Positions 36,045 to 46,775 of a DNA stretch of 64,000 nucleotides are shown here, in pieces. Where the stretch lies: NCBI GenBank assembly GCA_021234155.1, contig JAJEKV010000057.1, forward strand, positions 856,300 to 920,299. The letters run 5' to 3'. Each line of letters starts with the position of its first letter. The first letter of the stretch is position 1. The DNA comes from Isoetes taiwanensis. Lineage: Eukaryota > Streptophyta > Lycopodiopsida > Isoetales > Isoetaceae. A model generated the notes under the pieces. It saw nothing but the letters and a program-made list of their open reading frames with translations, had not been told where the DNA came from and made no database searches. Position numbers and translations under genes: made by a program.

Positions 36045-36515
36045 ATGCATGCCACCTAGGCTCCAACATGCCACAAGAAAGGGTCAAGCATGCCACATAG
36101 ACCCAAAAGCATGCCACCTAGGTCCAACATGCCAAGGTGGCTCAAACATGCCACCTAGGCTCCAACATGCCACGAAGCCCCAACATGCCACCTATGATTC
36201 ACCACATGATTCACCACATGATTCACCAAATGCACCACATGATCCACCACATGCACCATTTGCATCACCAAACATGTTGGTCAATGGAAGTCAAACATGT
36301 AACAAAGGTCATGTAAAGGCTCAAGCATGCCAAGGTGGCTCAAATATGCCACCTGGCTCAACATGCCAAGGTGGCTCAAACATGCCACCTAGGCTCCAAC
36401 ATGCCACGAAGCTCCAAAGATGCCACCTATGATTCACCACATGATTCACCACATGGTTCACCAAATGCACCACATGATTCACCACATGCACCATTTGCAT
36501 CACCACATCTATCAC
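36045..36515 (+). repeat. CATGCCACC(TAGG)/CACCACATG array with 234-bp higher-order repeat
   Basis: Short words CATGCCACCTAGG, CTCCAACATGCCAC and GATTCACCACAT repeat many times. A larger block of about 170 bases starting CAACATGCCAAGGTGGCTCA is present at 36,125 and again at 36,359 (period 234) with few differences. ORFs on both strands are repeat products. Confidence 0.85.
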
Positions 36516-37555
36516 GACATGTAACACCACATTGTCATGAATCTTTGAATACATCAATTTCTTTCCGAGATTTGAACTCCACCGAGTGTTGCTCGTCAGC
36601 CTGTGAAAGTCTATTGTATACAATAGTATACAACAATGTACATTAGAGTGTCAATGAAAGAATAGGTTACAAGAATAACCTCTTTGGTTACAATAATACA
36701 AACATGTGATTACAAGTAAAGATCTATTGATCCGCCAACCTCAGCCTTCATTACTACAAAGAATCAGGCTTCACAACAACAATCATCATTCTCAAGGCAA
36801 GGTCCAACAAACAAGAACTAGAAATTGGTACACCCCGCAACAAACATATCAGGCCTCACATTGATGAGTAATACCTTCAAATTTACTTAACTCACCTTGC
36901 ATTGGGATAGTATGTCCAAGTCTCGACATCGCAGCCACAACATGCTTTACAAAGACACATATAGCAGTGACCACACGACCAATCACCGGCGTAATGGTAC
37001 ATTCAAATTGCAAGTTGAGGGTTCAACAGCTTGTCCTTTGAAGCAAGCTCGCTCGACAAGAATGTGTAAATGAGCTGGATCCATGAAATGGAACCTCTGC
37101 TCCATGTCATGCTTGATGCGTAATTGGTGCATACACCGCCAAAGTCCAAGGTCCGGTAAAACAAGATGATTTAAGAAACAATGTAAGACTTCAAATTTGA
37201 GTTGTTTATATTAAATTACTAACCTCATGAAGAAATGGACTATCCCACACCGAACCAATCCCTACTTTTCTCCATATTCTCGATTGCCTCTTGATCAAGC
37301 ACAAGAGGCTCAAGAGTATGGACTCACTCTTGTCATAGCTTCTACCCTTAACTCCATTGTAGTAAAAACAAAGGTGATTGGGCTTAACCTTGTAGTCTTT
37401 CAGATGGACAGAGTTGGTGCGGTATCTGGAAACTTCGCTTCAAAGATTTTTGGTGGCTGGAAACTTCTCGCAAAGTAGGGATGAAGAAGTAAGCTACATA
37501 TCCCAATTGCATCAAACAAGGCTTGGTTAACTTTGAGGGTAGAAAATAATTCCCT
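36516..37555. other. unassigned intergenic DNA
   Basis: No gene or repeat that I can support. Confidence 0.35.
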
Positions 37556-38755
37556 TTTGGTGTGCTAGATGGACTCACATAGTCATTGCCACCAAAGATG
37601 AACAGCTTAGACCTCGAATTAGTAAATGGCACCATGCTCGCAAAACCCGAATTGAATCACAATTGATTGGAAGCAAAAAAGAGACTAAGCCAGCCAGATC
37701 TTGTTTTATGCCCGCTTACTTTTTTTCGAAGTTTCCTCGCTTGAGGTATCTAATTCGCACACCGAGTGAGCCGGCGTCATCCTAGGGGGCAAAGTAGATA
37801 ATGATAAAACGTGAAACGAAGGAGATTAGTTGTGCTTACTTCTTTTTTCGAAGTTTTCTGATGTATCTAATTCGGCCACCTAAAAATGAGTGAGCTTAAT
37901 CTCATCCTAGGGGGGCAAATTAGACACATCAAACAGACAAACTAAAGAGACTAAGCCGTGGTGAAAGATTGCAATGTTGATTACAAATCCCGCAAAGTGA
38001 ACGAAATTTGTCAATGAGAATACAATTATACTAAGCACTTCGTGAATTTTGTTATGAAGTACCTCAAGAGGTCGAGCAGCACTTATTAATCAATCCCTTT
38101 TGGTGTGCTAGATGGACTCACATAGTCATTGCCACCAAGATGAACAGAAGTTAGACCTGAATTAGTAAATGGCACCATGCTCGCAAACCCGAATTGAATC
38201 ACAATTGATTGTAACTATGCTTTGGTTTTTTAACTAAGTCCGTGACTTTTTTACTCTCTTTACGATGTTCCCTTTTTTGATATATCTAAAGTGTCCCCTA
38301 AAATGAGCTTAAACCATCTCATCCTGTGGGGCACTTTTAGATACACAAAAACAGAGAAGCAAAAGAGACTAAGCCAGCCAGATCTTGTTTTTATGTCGGG
38401 CTTATTCCTTTTCGAAGTTTTTCGTTGATGTATCTAATTCGCCACCGAAAGTGAAGATGTCATCCTAGGGGCAAATTAGATACATCAAACAGAAAAACGA
38501 AGGAGATTAAGTAGTGGCTTACTCTTTTCGTTTGATGTATCTAATTCGGCCACCTAAAATGAGTGAGCTTTAACCTCATCCTAGGGGGCAAATTAGACAC
38601 ACAAAACACAGACAAACGAAAAGAGACTAAGCCAGTGGTGAAAGATTGCAACAGTTGATTACAAATCCCGCAAAGTGAACACAAATTTGTCAATGAGAAT
38701 ACAATTATACTAAGCACTTCGTGAATTTTGTTATGAAGTACCTCAAGAGGTTGAT
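37556..38755 (+). repeat. complex duplicated region holding five ~75-120-bp hairpin units
   Basis: Five imperfect palindromes with arms GATGTATCTAATT and AATTAGAYACATC, enclosing GGCCACCTAAAATGAG and CTCATCCTAGGGGGC, lie at about 37,743-37,804, 37,859-37,935, 38,277-38,350, 38,426-38,488 and 38,531-38,608. The arms extend further as CTTACTTCTTTT-CGTTT and AAACRGA-AAACGAARGAGA. Non-hairpin blocks are also duplicated. GGTGTGCTAGATGGACTCAC is at 37,559 and 38,101. A 119-bp block starting GTGGTGAAAGATTGCAA is at 37,957 and 38,634. AGACTAAGCCAGCCAGATCT is at 37,681 and 38,365. Confidence 0.85.
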
Positions 38756-38869
38756 CCATTCTCCCAAAGGTCCCGTTGAATTCAACCGAAAGTAATCCAA
38801 GGTTAGTACCACATGACACAACAAAACCACTTTAACACACCACAAATTCCATCATGACAAACTTTGCAC

Positions 38870-39265
38870 CACAAATGGCGCCATATTCACCACATGTGGT
38901 GTGGCATGTGGCACCAGTGGTGGCGCCATATTCACCACATGTGGTGTGGCATGTGGCACCAAACCGGTGCCACATGACACACCACCTATGGCACCACAAT
39001 GCAATCAAGGCACCACATATGGCAATCCATTATTTCTCGCACCACAAATGGCGTCAAAGACACCACATGTGGTGCAAAATGTGGATCCATAGTGGTGCCA
39101 CATTAGACACCACATGTGGTGCAAAATGTGGATCCATAGTGGTGCCACATTAGACACCACATGTGGCACCACAATGCAAAGAAGGCACCACATCCGGCAG
39201 GCATCCACCACCCCATATGTGGCGTATAGCGTGGTGCGATATTTAGCGCAGCTAGCTATAACCAC
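38870..39265 (+). repeat. CACCACATGTGGTG palindromic satellite, 45- and 47-bp units
   Basis: A 45-bp unit beginning TGGCGCCATATTCACCACAT is at 38,876 and 38,921. A 47-bp unit beginning GACACCACATGTGGTGCAAA is at 39,059, 39,106 and, partially, 39,153. The 14-bp perfect palindrome CACCACATGTGGTG is at the centre of most units. Further diverged CACCACAT words continue to 39,265. Confidence 0.9.
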
Positions 39266-39818
39266 ATATGGCGCATAATCCACCATTCACAAGTATCACC
39301 ATATCTAACATCACATATGACACTAAGTATAGAAACATATGGAAGCCAATTCACTATTCAGATAAGGTACCACATTTGGTACTATATGTGACACTACATA
39401 TGCTACAAACTACATTATTAACATATAATTGGCACCATATGACTGTCCTGTAACACATTTGGAGCTACATATCATCGTGGAACTGAAATTATCCACCACA
39501 ACTCGAAACTAGCAAAGACAAATTTCCTACACATAACTTACAACACACCCAAATGAAGAAGTAAGTGGTGTACCGGGATTGTTCAAGCTTGCTAGACCTT
39601 TGCTGGAAAATAACAGTTCCAATATTAAATTGCATCATATGGTGGTTCCGTAAGAAGAGGGTTGAAAAGTACCTATTTTTTCAAGTGATTTTCCCCGACA
39701 TTCTTCTTACAATTTTGAGGAGGCTTGAATTGTGGCCTAGTCATTTCAAGAGAGGAAGCATCATCTGTGGCAGTGTTGCTCTCGCTTCTCACTATTTGAA
39801 ATGCTTGCATGCTTCCTC
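39266..39818. other. unassigned, tapering CACCATAT words then AT-rich
   Basis: No gene supported. The 120-aa plus ORF at 39565-39927 overlaps the better minus-strand ORF. Confidence 0.3.
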
Positions 39819-40214
39819 TTACGTTGGGACGGAGAGTCTTCGTGACCCTTTTTTCTTAATCAAGGCTTTAAACTCAACCAGCTTTATTTTTTTTCCTTTG
39901 TGTGAAGGTAATACGCAATGCCCATAGTCCGGTGGAGGCCATGCCTCCCCTGTGCACACTTCCCCCGCCTGCGGATTTTTTGTAAAGGTACATATATTCA
40001 TTATACCTCTCCTTGCTCGATTCTTCAACCCGCATGATGAAACAAAACAATATTCTAAACAACAGAGAATCATGGGCATCCCCGATCTAGAATGCAACCC
40101 ACCGTAAGTGGATTTTCCTAATACTTTCGGTCCCCAAACGCACTCGATTTCTTCTTGTGTGGCGTAATGCTTTTTTTGCCCAGACATTTCCTTTGTAGGT
40201 GTATCCCGTGGCAT
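39819..40214 (-). CDS. hypothetical protein, 131 aa
   Basis: An unrecognised basic ORF of balanced composition with five scattered Cys residues and a Lys/Arg-rich C-terminus (HKGKKIKLVEFKALIKKKGS). It begins MPRDTPTKEMSGQKKH. No signal peptide or membrane segment is apparent. The length and lack of low complexity make it more credible than most ORFs nearby, but there is no conserved domain, promoter or splice context. It could be an exon or a transposon accessory ORF. Confidence 0.25.
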   Translation of the reverse strand: MPRDTPTKEMSGQKKHYATQEEIECVWGPKVLGKSTYGGLHSRSGMPMILCCLEYCFVSSCGLKNRARRGIMNICTFTKNPQAGEVCTGEAWPPPDYGHCVLPSHKGKKIKLVEFKALIKKKGSRRLSVPT

Positions 40215-40469
40215 TCAAGTCCGTATGATCGTGAGCCATTTCGCGGATCGATCTTCTTGCCAGAAATCAGAAATGGTCTTGGCGGATTAAGGGAGCGTGA
40301 TCAGAGATTTTGAGGGAAAATGAAAATTCAGAATCAGAAATGGTCTTGCCGGATTAAGGGAGCGTGATCAGAGTTTTTGAGGGAAAATGATCGTGTACGT
40401 TGCTGAATAAGCCTGAATAAGACTGAAAGGACAAAATTTTGAATAAGTAATCATGTGTATTTTTGAAAA

Positions 40470-40588
40470 TAACTCCCTCTCCCACTACAAATTCGGTAGT
40501 TCCCACCACACTTAGCACCCAAAAATGTGGTGCTAAAATGCACGTTTTTGTTCCACTACAACATGCTTTCACCCAACTTTCTCCTTTC
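40470..40588 (-). repeat. dispersed repeat, copy 2 (inverted mate at 23.5 kb)
   Basis: The reverse complement gives TTGGGTGAAAGCATGTTGTA then GTGGAACA..., TTTTGGGTGCTAAGTGTGGTGGGAAC and GAATTTGTAGTGGGAG, paralleling 23,515-23,610. Confidence 0.65.
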
Positions 40589-40939
40589 ACTTTACATAAT
40601 CCATTTGCATTGGCAATTGGCAACCTGGTATTAAAATCAAATATGTGGAGAAAGTTGACAGACGAGGTACTTTCTTGTTAGCAAGAATGAGGCAAAGCAT
40701 GGCTATCAAGATTGGATGCCAACTCCATTGTAAGAAGGACACGATGTGATAAAAGAGGCCAGATAGAATAAGTAGCAATTAGTCTAGGTTTCATAAACTT
40801 TTGAATTTCGTACTTTTGTCCAGATTTATCCAAATTTACTGCTACATACTATTACCTTGCATGCTTGGTTATGTCAAATTGTTCGATGTTTATCACAGTA
40901 AGAGGAGTAAAAGGCCTCCTCATGCTCCTGTAGTAGAAA
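40589..40939. other. unassigned
   Basis: No feature seen. Confidence 0.35.
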
Positions 40940-41522
40940 CACCGTGTGCAATATGTTTGTGACCAACTGGAACTGGGAAAAAACATGCAAAGCTTTAGAA
41001 AAAAGAACTTATCTGATGCTAACACTATGCTACTACTTTCGAAATATACCATACATGATTTAGCAATGTTTCATAACAAATCAACAATAAGAAGCTTTTG
41101 AAGCAATAAAATAGTTCCAGTAATATGCTCTAAAAGCACTTTGAAAAGTACATTGGCATTTCTGATAAGTAATTAGCAGCCAGGAGACAAAATAGAAAGA
41201 AGCATACTTATGATTCGTCTCACTCTTAGACACCGTGTGCAATATATTTGTGACCAACTGGAACTGGGAAAAAACATGCAAAGCTTTAGAAAAAAAAAAC
41301 TTATCTGATGCTAACACTATGCTACTACTTTCAAATATACCTTACATGATTTAGCAATGTTTCATTACAGATCAACACTAAAAAGCCCTTGAAGCAATAA
41401 AATAGTTCCAGTAAGCCTAAAAGCACTTTGAAAAGTACGTTGGCATTTCTGATAAGTAATCGGTAGCTAGGAGACAAAATAGGAAGTAAAAATAGAGAGA
41501 AGCATACTTATGATTCGTCTCC
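40940..41522 (-). repeat. 291-bp tandem duplication
   Basis: CACCGTGTGCAATAT-TTTGTGA starts at 40,940 and 41,231, and both copies run to GATTCGTCTC (41,222 and 41,520). They are highly similar with a few indels. Matching minus-strand ORFs in both copies (40852-41052, 41081-41317) start MxASDKFFF-like but are short and probably not genes. Confidence 0.9.
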
Positions 41523-42600
41523 TTGAAACTTTGAGACATCAGTTGGCTACTAGAGGTCAGAGGCGAATCCACCTTGAATATGGAGACCACTTATCGAGAT
41601 ATAGACGAATAGTCGAAAACCCACCATCATCTTCAAGGCGACCTCAAGCTTGGCGGGAACCTAACTCGTCGAAACACAGGCGAAAATAAAAAATTAAATT
41701 GGATATTGAACCTACTATATCCTTTTTTTTAAACCCTTAAATATAGCATATTAGCAAATATTCGCCCCTTAAGGGAAACCCTGTTGCCAGCACGGCCGCT
41801 GACGTAGCTGACACACGGGCTACGTCGTTAAACGACCTTTACGACGCGTGATGGACACGCTGGCCTGCCGACACGTAGGTCCATCCATGCCACGTGTCTC
41901 CACCAGGCTAGGTGACCTGGCGGCTGCCACGTGGCAACGTCGTTAAACGACGTTACCCGAATTAAAAAAAAAAAAAGTAAAAGAAAAATACTGATCCTAT
42001 ATAATAAAATTATGTTGTATGTCTGTCTTAAATCTCGCCCTAGATCGGACGGCTTAGATCTAGGGTTAGATTGATCGAATGGTCTGGATTGAGGGGATAA
42101 TAGAGAACAGACGGGTTAAGCAACGCTCACATCCCCCGATTGCTTGGGCTGGATTGATCGGGCTGAGTTGATTTAGGGCTGGGTTTGAACGTCAAAGCTC
42201 AAAGCTCTTTGTTCTAGCATGTACCAAATCGTAGCCTCTAAGAGGTCGCTCCACTAAACCGAGTGATCGCCATCGACCAAGCATGGCCTCCAGCACCTAC
42301 TTCAACGAAGTTCTATAATTTTTTCTATGCCGCATCACGATTTACATAGGTCAATTGAAGTTTAATTGCTCTGCGGATTCATCCGCTATAACATGCCATG
42401 ATTTACATTGTGTTAGTTGAAGTGAAAGCTTATGGATTTACACAAGTCAGCTTCACTTATATACATAGGTCAATTGAAGCCAAAGCTTATGGAATTACAT
42501 GTGCCATAAGCTTATGAACTAGAGTGATCTTTTTCATCTCGCTCCTACAATTGTTCTTGGATTTCACCAAGGAGCCTAAAACACATATCGTGCTTCAGAT
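41523..42600. other. unassigned, includes GTCGTTAAACGAC palindromes
   Basis: At 41,822-41,836 and 41,936-41,954 the palindrome (AA)CGTCGTTAAACGAC(GTT) occurs twice in a GC-rich stretch with CCACGTGGCAACG. The rest (42.0-42.6 kb) has small duplications (ATAGGTCAATTGAAG, AAAGCTTATGGA). No gene. Confidence 0.5.
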
Positions 42601-43010
42601 CCGTGTAGTTTGAGTGTCTCATGTCATTGTCAACCAAGTAGAAGTCTCATGCAATCAGCTAGTCGACTATGTGCAACTTCATCCCTAGCATATCTTATAT
42701 GCCTTGCAAATCAAGAAGTCCCCGCGACTTTTACGCCTCAAGACAACTCTATACCGAACTGGAGATCTCTCGAATCGCCACATGCATTAAAGTAGAGGTA
42801 ATTTCATATTGTTATATAGGTAAGGATACAACAAAGCATAGTGACCAACCAACCTCAGCCATGACCGGCCGTGATTAATTCAAGTGTGGCAAGGCAGATT
42901 AGATAATGGTCCTTCAGCAAAACGTATGTGCTGCTTTTGTCGGGCTTCAAGTGTCAAGAATCAGGCATCATCTCATCAACAATTGTTGCTGCCATGGTTT
43001 TGTTGTTGTT
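42601..43010. other. unassigned
   Basis: Short ORFs only; no recognisable domain. Confidence 0.3.
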
Positions 43011-43616
43011 GCAGCCCCATGTGCCTTGCAAGTGTATAAATTGCAGAATTATGCAATCTGTTACCCCTGCTACATGCTCTTAAAATACTCATAAAGGCAT
43101 GATGAAACAAATACAGGCCATTCCATATGTCGGCCATTCCATGTCCCATGTGAATTTGAGAAGAGATCCTTGACGAAAGATCCTCTACAATCATGGCATT
43201 CAGGTAACGTTTTCTGGACCAATAAATGTTTTGGTTTTCATTGAGGCTGCCTGTAATATAGCCTTGACATTCATTTTCTGCAGGGAATTGGACTTCAAAA
43301 ATATCCAAGAGGAGACTTAGTTCAATATGTGCAGCCCCATGTGCCTTGCAAGTGTATAAATTGCAGAATTATGCAATCTGTTACCCCTGCTACATGCTCT
43401 TAAAATACTCATAAAGGCATGATGAAACAAATACAGGCCATTCCATATGTAGGCCATTCCATGTCCCATGTGAATTTGAGAAGAGATCCTTGACGAAATC
43501 CTCTACAATCATGGCATTCAGGTAAAGTTTTCTGGTCCAATAAATGTTTTGGTTTTCATTGAGGCTGCCTGTAATATAGCCTTGACATTCATTTTCTGCA
43601 GGGAATTGGACTTTGA
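43011..43616 (+). repeat. ~285-bp tandem duplication (period 320) with splice-like borders
   Basis: GCAGCCCCATGTGCCTTGCA begins at 43,011 and 43,331. Both copies end GCAGGGAATTGGACTT. Each copy contains CATTCAG-GTAA...TTTTCTGCAG-GGAATTGG, which resembles a 90-base GT-AG intron. Between the copies lies CAAAAATATCCAAGAGGAGA, which is open in the same sense. This could be duplicated exon/intron blocks of a non-functional gene, but no protein family is recognised. Confidence 0.8.
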
Positions 43617-44987
43617 TGTTCCAGCATCCCAATTTATTTTTAAGTTCTTGGCATCTTACCTACAATAAGTAATGCTTGATGTCTATGAGTTTATTAATCA
43701 GTTAGCATTGTAATAGCATGAACAAGAAATTATTACTTTTTGATGCATTGCATTGACAGTGATGAAGGTATATACGTGTTTCTCATTACCAAAAAAGAAA
43801 AGTCCAATGATTTATTTTCATGACATGAACAGGCATTCTTATTACCAAGCTTCCATTTCAAACTTGACAGGATAATGATGGTGGAACCAGCAGCAACTGA
43901 ATGCATACATTAAGGCAACAAAATCAATGTTCAAATCTCAAATTGGCACTTTTTATTCTTCACATTGTGCATCCATGAGAAATGTTCTACCTACATTTCT
44001 GCAAAAGCAGCACAGCCTCTACAGTTTAGACTTGGATTAATGTTTTTATGTGTTATGCCTTAAGGGTTGTGAAGTTTAATAAGATGTAAAAGCTTGGCAG
44101 GCTATATTTTAGGTTTGTTGCTTAACAAAGGTGGGCATCAAGGTCAATTTCTTTAAGAGCAATTACTAAAATACAAAAGCATTCAATGAATCCAATGCCA
44201 CCATCATAGTTGTGTACTCAAGCTTTTCAAACTAGCAATGACCAAGAGACTAACTTCAAAGAAAATAGAAAAGAAAGAAAGCAAAATGAATCTAAATGAA
44301 AGGAAATCATATAAAGGACTAGACGACAAAAACTCTTTGAAAAAGAACCACCAAGGGCTAAATGCACAACCCTAGGGCACAAGAGGAAAATATTGACATC
44401 GGCCAAAAGCACACAGTATAATCATGTATATTATGAATAGTATTTGTTCATTGACAGGTTTCCAACTTAGTCCAGCAACGTTGGACTTCATTTTCTTTAC
44501 AAAACTAATGCTTTTGGGATTTCAGAAGACCTTTATGCTTAGCATGCCACTATAATGTAATGGAATGATATCCATATTAATGCTTGGTAGCATGTAAAAC
44601 TTATGACATTCGCATACGATTTATGACATATCATTATGCAAAGTCAATACATTCTTCAAACACAACCAGCCAATACAACAGAAGCAAAATTCTAAAGTCT
44701 TGGATGGAATAATGGCACAACATCCACTAACATCTGCACGAAGGGAAAGAGGGAGGGGTTGCAATACACCTCGGTGTCATTGCTGCCTTATCATTTGCAA
44801 GTTTCCAACTTATGCCCAACAACGCTGGGCACCGTTACTAGTTAAATATTAGTATCTTATATTATAATGTTATAGCGTGTTGCATCAAGCCCTAATTTGA
44901 GTGGATGAGATCATTTTGATTGCATCCAAAGGCTGAGATTTATTGTACATCTTTCCACCACCGTGATTGGTCATACTTCAATCTCTT
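43617..44987. other. unassigned AT-rich DNA
   Basis: No gene. A phrase (GTTTCCAACTTA.(T)GCCCA(A)CAACG) occurs at about 44,459 and 44,801, and a related one follows the purine tract at 46,408, so the tract sits inside a larger repeated context. Confidence 0.4.
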
Positions 44988-46330
44988 AAGGGGAAAGGGA
45001 AAAAGAAAAGGGGGAAAGGGAAAAGGGAAGAGGAAACTCAAAATGTGAAAGGCAAAAAGGCAAGGGGAAAAGGTAAAGGAAAGAAAGGAGAAAAGGGAAG
45101 GGAAAAATGGTATGGAGAAAGGGAATGAGGGAAAGGATGAGGAAAAAGGAAAAGAGAAGGGAAAAAATAGCATGGAAACAAAGCAAAGAAAAGAGAAACG
45201 TAAAAGGGAGGGGGAAAGGGAGGGGAAAAAGAGCACGAGAGAAAGGGAAAGAAGGCCCCCAGGGGGGAGGGAGGGAATAGGGGAAATAGGAAAAGGGTGA
45301 GGAGAAAAGAAGCAAAAAGGCCATGGGTAAAGGAAAATGCAAAAGAAAAGGGGAGGGAAAGGGGAAAAGGAACCGGGTAAAAAAGGCACAAGGGAGAAGA
45401 GAGAAAGGGAAAAGTGAAAGGGGGAAAGGGCACGGGAAAAGGGATAGATGGACAGGGTGAAGAAAGGGGAAAAAGTAAGCGAAGAAAAGCATGAGGAAAA
45501 GGGAGAAGAGTGAAAAGGTGAGGAAAGGGGAAAAGGGAAGGGAAAAATGGCATGAGAAAAGAAAATGGGAAAGGTAAAGGGAAAAGAAAATGTCAGGGGA
45601 ATAGGGAAAGGGAAAGGATAAAAAAAACAGAGGGAGAAAGGGTTAAAGGTGGGGAAAATGGCACGAGGAAAAGGGAAAGAACGGGAAAAGGGAAGGGGAA
45701 AGGGCACGACGAGAAAGGGATGGGGAAAGGGGAAGAGGGAAAGGGTGGAGAGAGGAGGAAAAGGGAAGACCGAAAAGGGAAAAGGGGAACAGGAAAAGGA
45801 CAGGAAGAAAGGAAGGGAAAATGGGCATGTCAAAAAAGGAAAAGAAAAGGGGAGGGGGAAAGGGTGAAAGGGAACCTGGGAAAAAGGGCACGAGGAAAAG
45901 GGGAAGAGGGAAAGAGGAAAAGAGGAGAAGGGGAATAGAGAAAGGGTGAAGAAATGAGAAAAGGGAAGCAAAAAAAGAGAATGGAAAAGGGGAAAGAGAA
46001 AAAAAAAAGGAAGAGAAAAAGGGTGTGAAAAAAACAAAGAAGAAAAATGTGTTGGGTCTGGGAAAGAGGAAAAAAGTTGGAAGGAAAGGAAAAAGAGCAC
46101 GTCGAAAAAGGGAAGAGAAAAAGGGAAGAGAAAAGGGACAGAAAATAGTATATTGGGAAAAAGGAAAGTTAAAAAGGGTGTAAATAAAGGAAAAAAAAAA
46201 GGAAAGAAAAGAAGGAAACGTGTAACGAAAACGGGGAAGGAAAAAAAAAAGAGTAGGGAAAATGAGGAAAATGGAAACGAAAAAAGGGTAAAAGCGGGGC
46301 AGTGCAATAGGCAAAGAAAAAGAGAAACAG
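44988..46330 (+). repeat. 1.34-kb polypurine tract (GGGAAAAGGGAA-type)
   Basis: The plus strand is almost pure A and G with variants of GGGAAAAGG. C or T interruptions occur mainly as GGCACG/GGCATG words (GGGCACGAGGAAAAGGG). It is a degenerate minisatellite. The 465-aa minus-strand ORF (Phe/Pro/Ser/Leu only) is a composition artefact. Confidence 0.95.
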
Positions 46331-46446
46331 TGTCCATATTTTAACAATTGGGTACTTTTGGGTTATTCATGCTCTCATCTCTCATTACTACAATGTATCA
46401 TTTACAAGTTCTCAGCTTACGCCCAGCACGTTCCTAGTAAGATAAT
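46331..46446. other. right flank of the polypurine tract
   Basis: Contains TTTACAAGTTCTCAGCTTACGCCCAGCACG, which resembles the left flank at 44,796-44,835. Confidence 0.4.
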
Positions 46447-46775
46447 AAGGGCATGAAGGTGAATTTGGCTAAAACCAAATTGATTGTTTTTGGGGTGCTT
46501 AATGTTGGGCATCTTAAGTTTTTGTACAAGAATGAACAGGTGGAGATAGTAGATTCATATAAATACTTGGGGGTTCATGTGGACAAAAGTCCAAGTTGGA
46601 ATCAGGCAGTAGATCAAAGAGTGAATGCGGGGTTAAAGGCTCTCTTTAGCATGCAGCGCAGGAGTGCAACGGCAGATATTTGGAATTTTGAGCTGAAAAG
46701 ATGTTGTATAAAGTTCTTGTACAAACTATTGTGTTGTATGGATGTGAGGTGTGGGCACCTGGATTAGCAGAAGAT
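46447..46775 (+). pseudogene. LINE reverse-transcriptase C-terminal fragment
   Basis: Encodes MKVNLAKTKLIVFG, VDSYKYLGVHVDKSPSWNQAVDQR and GLKALFSMQRR, the thumb-side segment that follows the RT catalytic domain in plant non-LTR retrotransposons. The same segment is found in the LINE at 58.5-57.9 kb (VNLMKSKTMIVG, NTYKYLGLVLDKNFRWNKCIEQR, GLKSLYAMQRS). Here it lies on the opposite strand and only about 105 residues survive, ending in a frameshift after a VLYGCEVW-like segment. It is a dead fragment of a related family. Confidence 0.8.

Noticed and set aside
35605-36117. 170-aa and 141-aa Pro/Ser/His-rich minus ORFs
   Set aside because: Overlapping ORFs in three frames of a GC-rich stretch, low complexity, ends in satellite repeats.
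36049-36646. ORFs of 100-127 aa on both strands
   Set aside because: They are translations of the CATGCCACC/CACCACATG satellite.
38870-39265. Possible CRISPR-like array (45-47-bp regular units)
   Set aside because: Units are contiguous, palindromic and without unique spacers. The window is eukaryotic.
44940-46337. 465-aa minus-strand ORF (and overlapping 168-234-aa ORFs)
   Set aside because: Composed almost only of Phe, Pro, Ser and Leu because it is the complement of a polypurine minisatellite. No real protein features.
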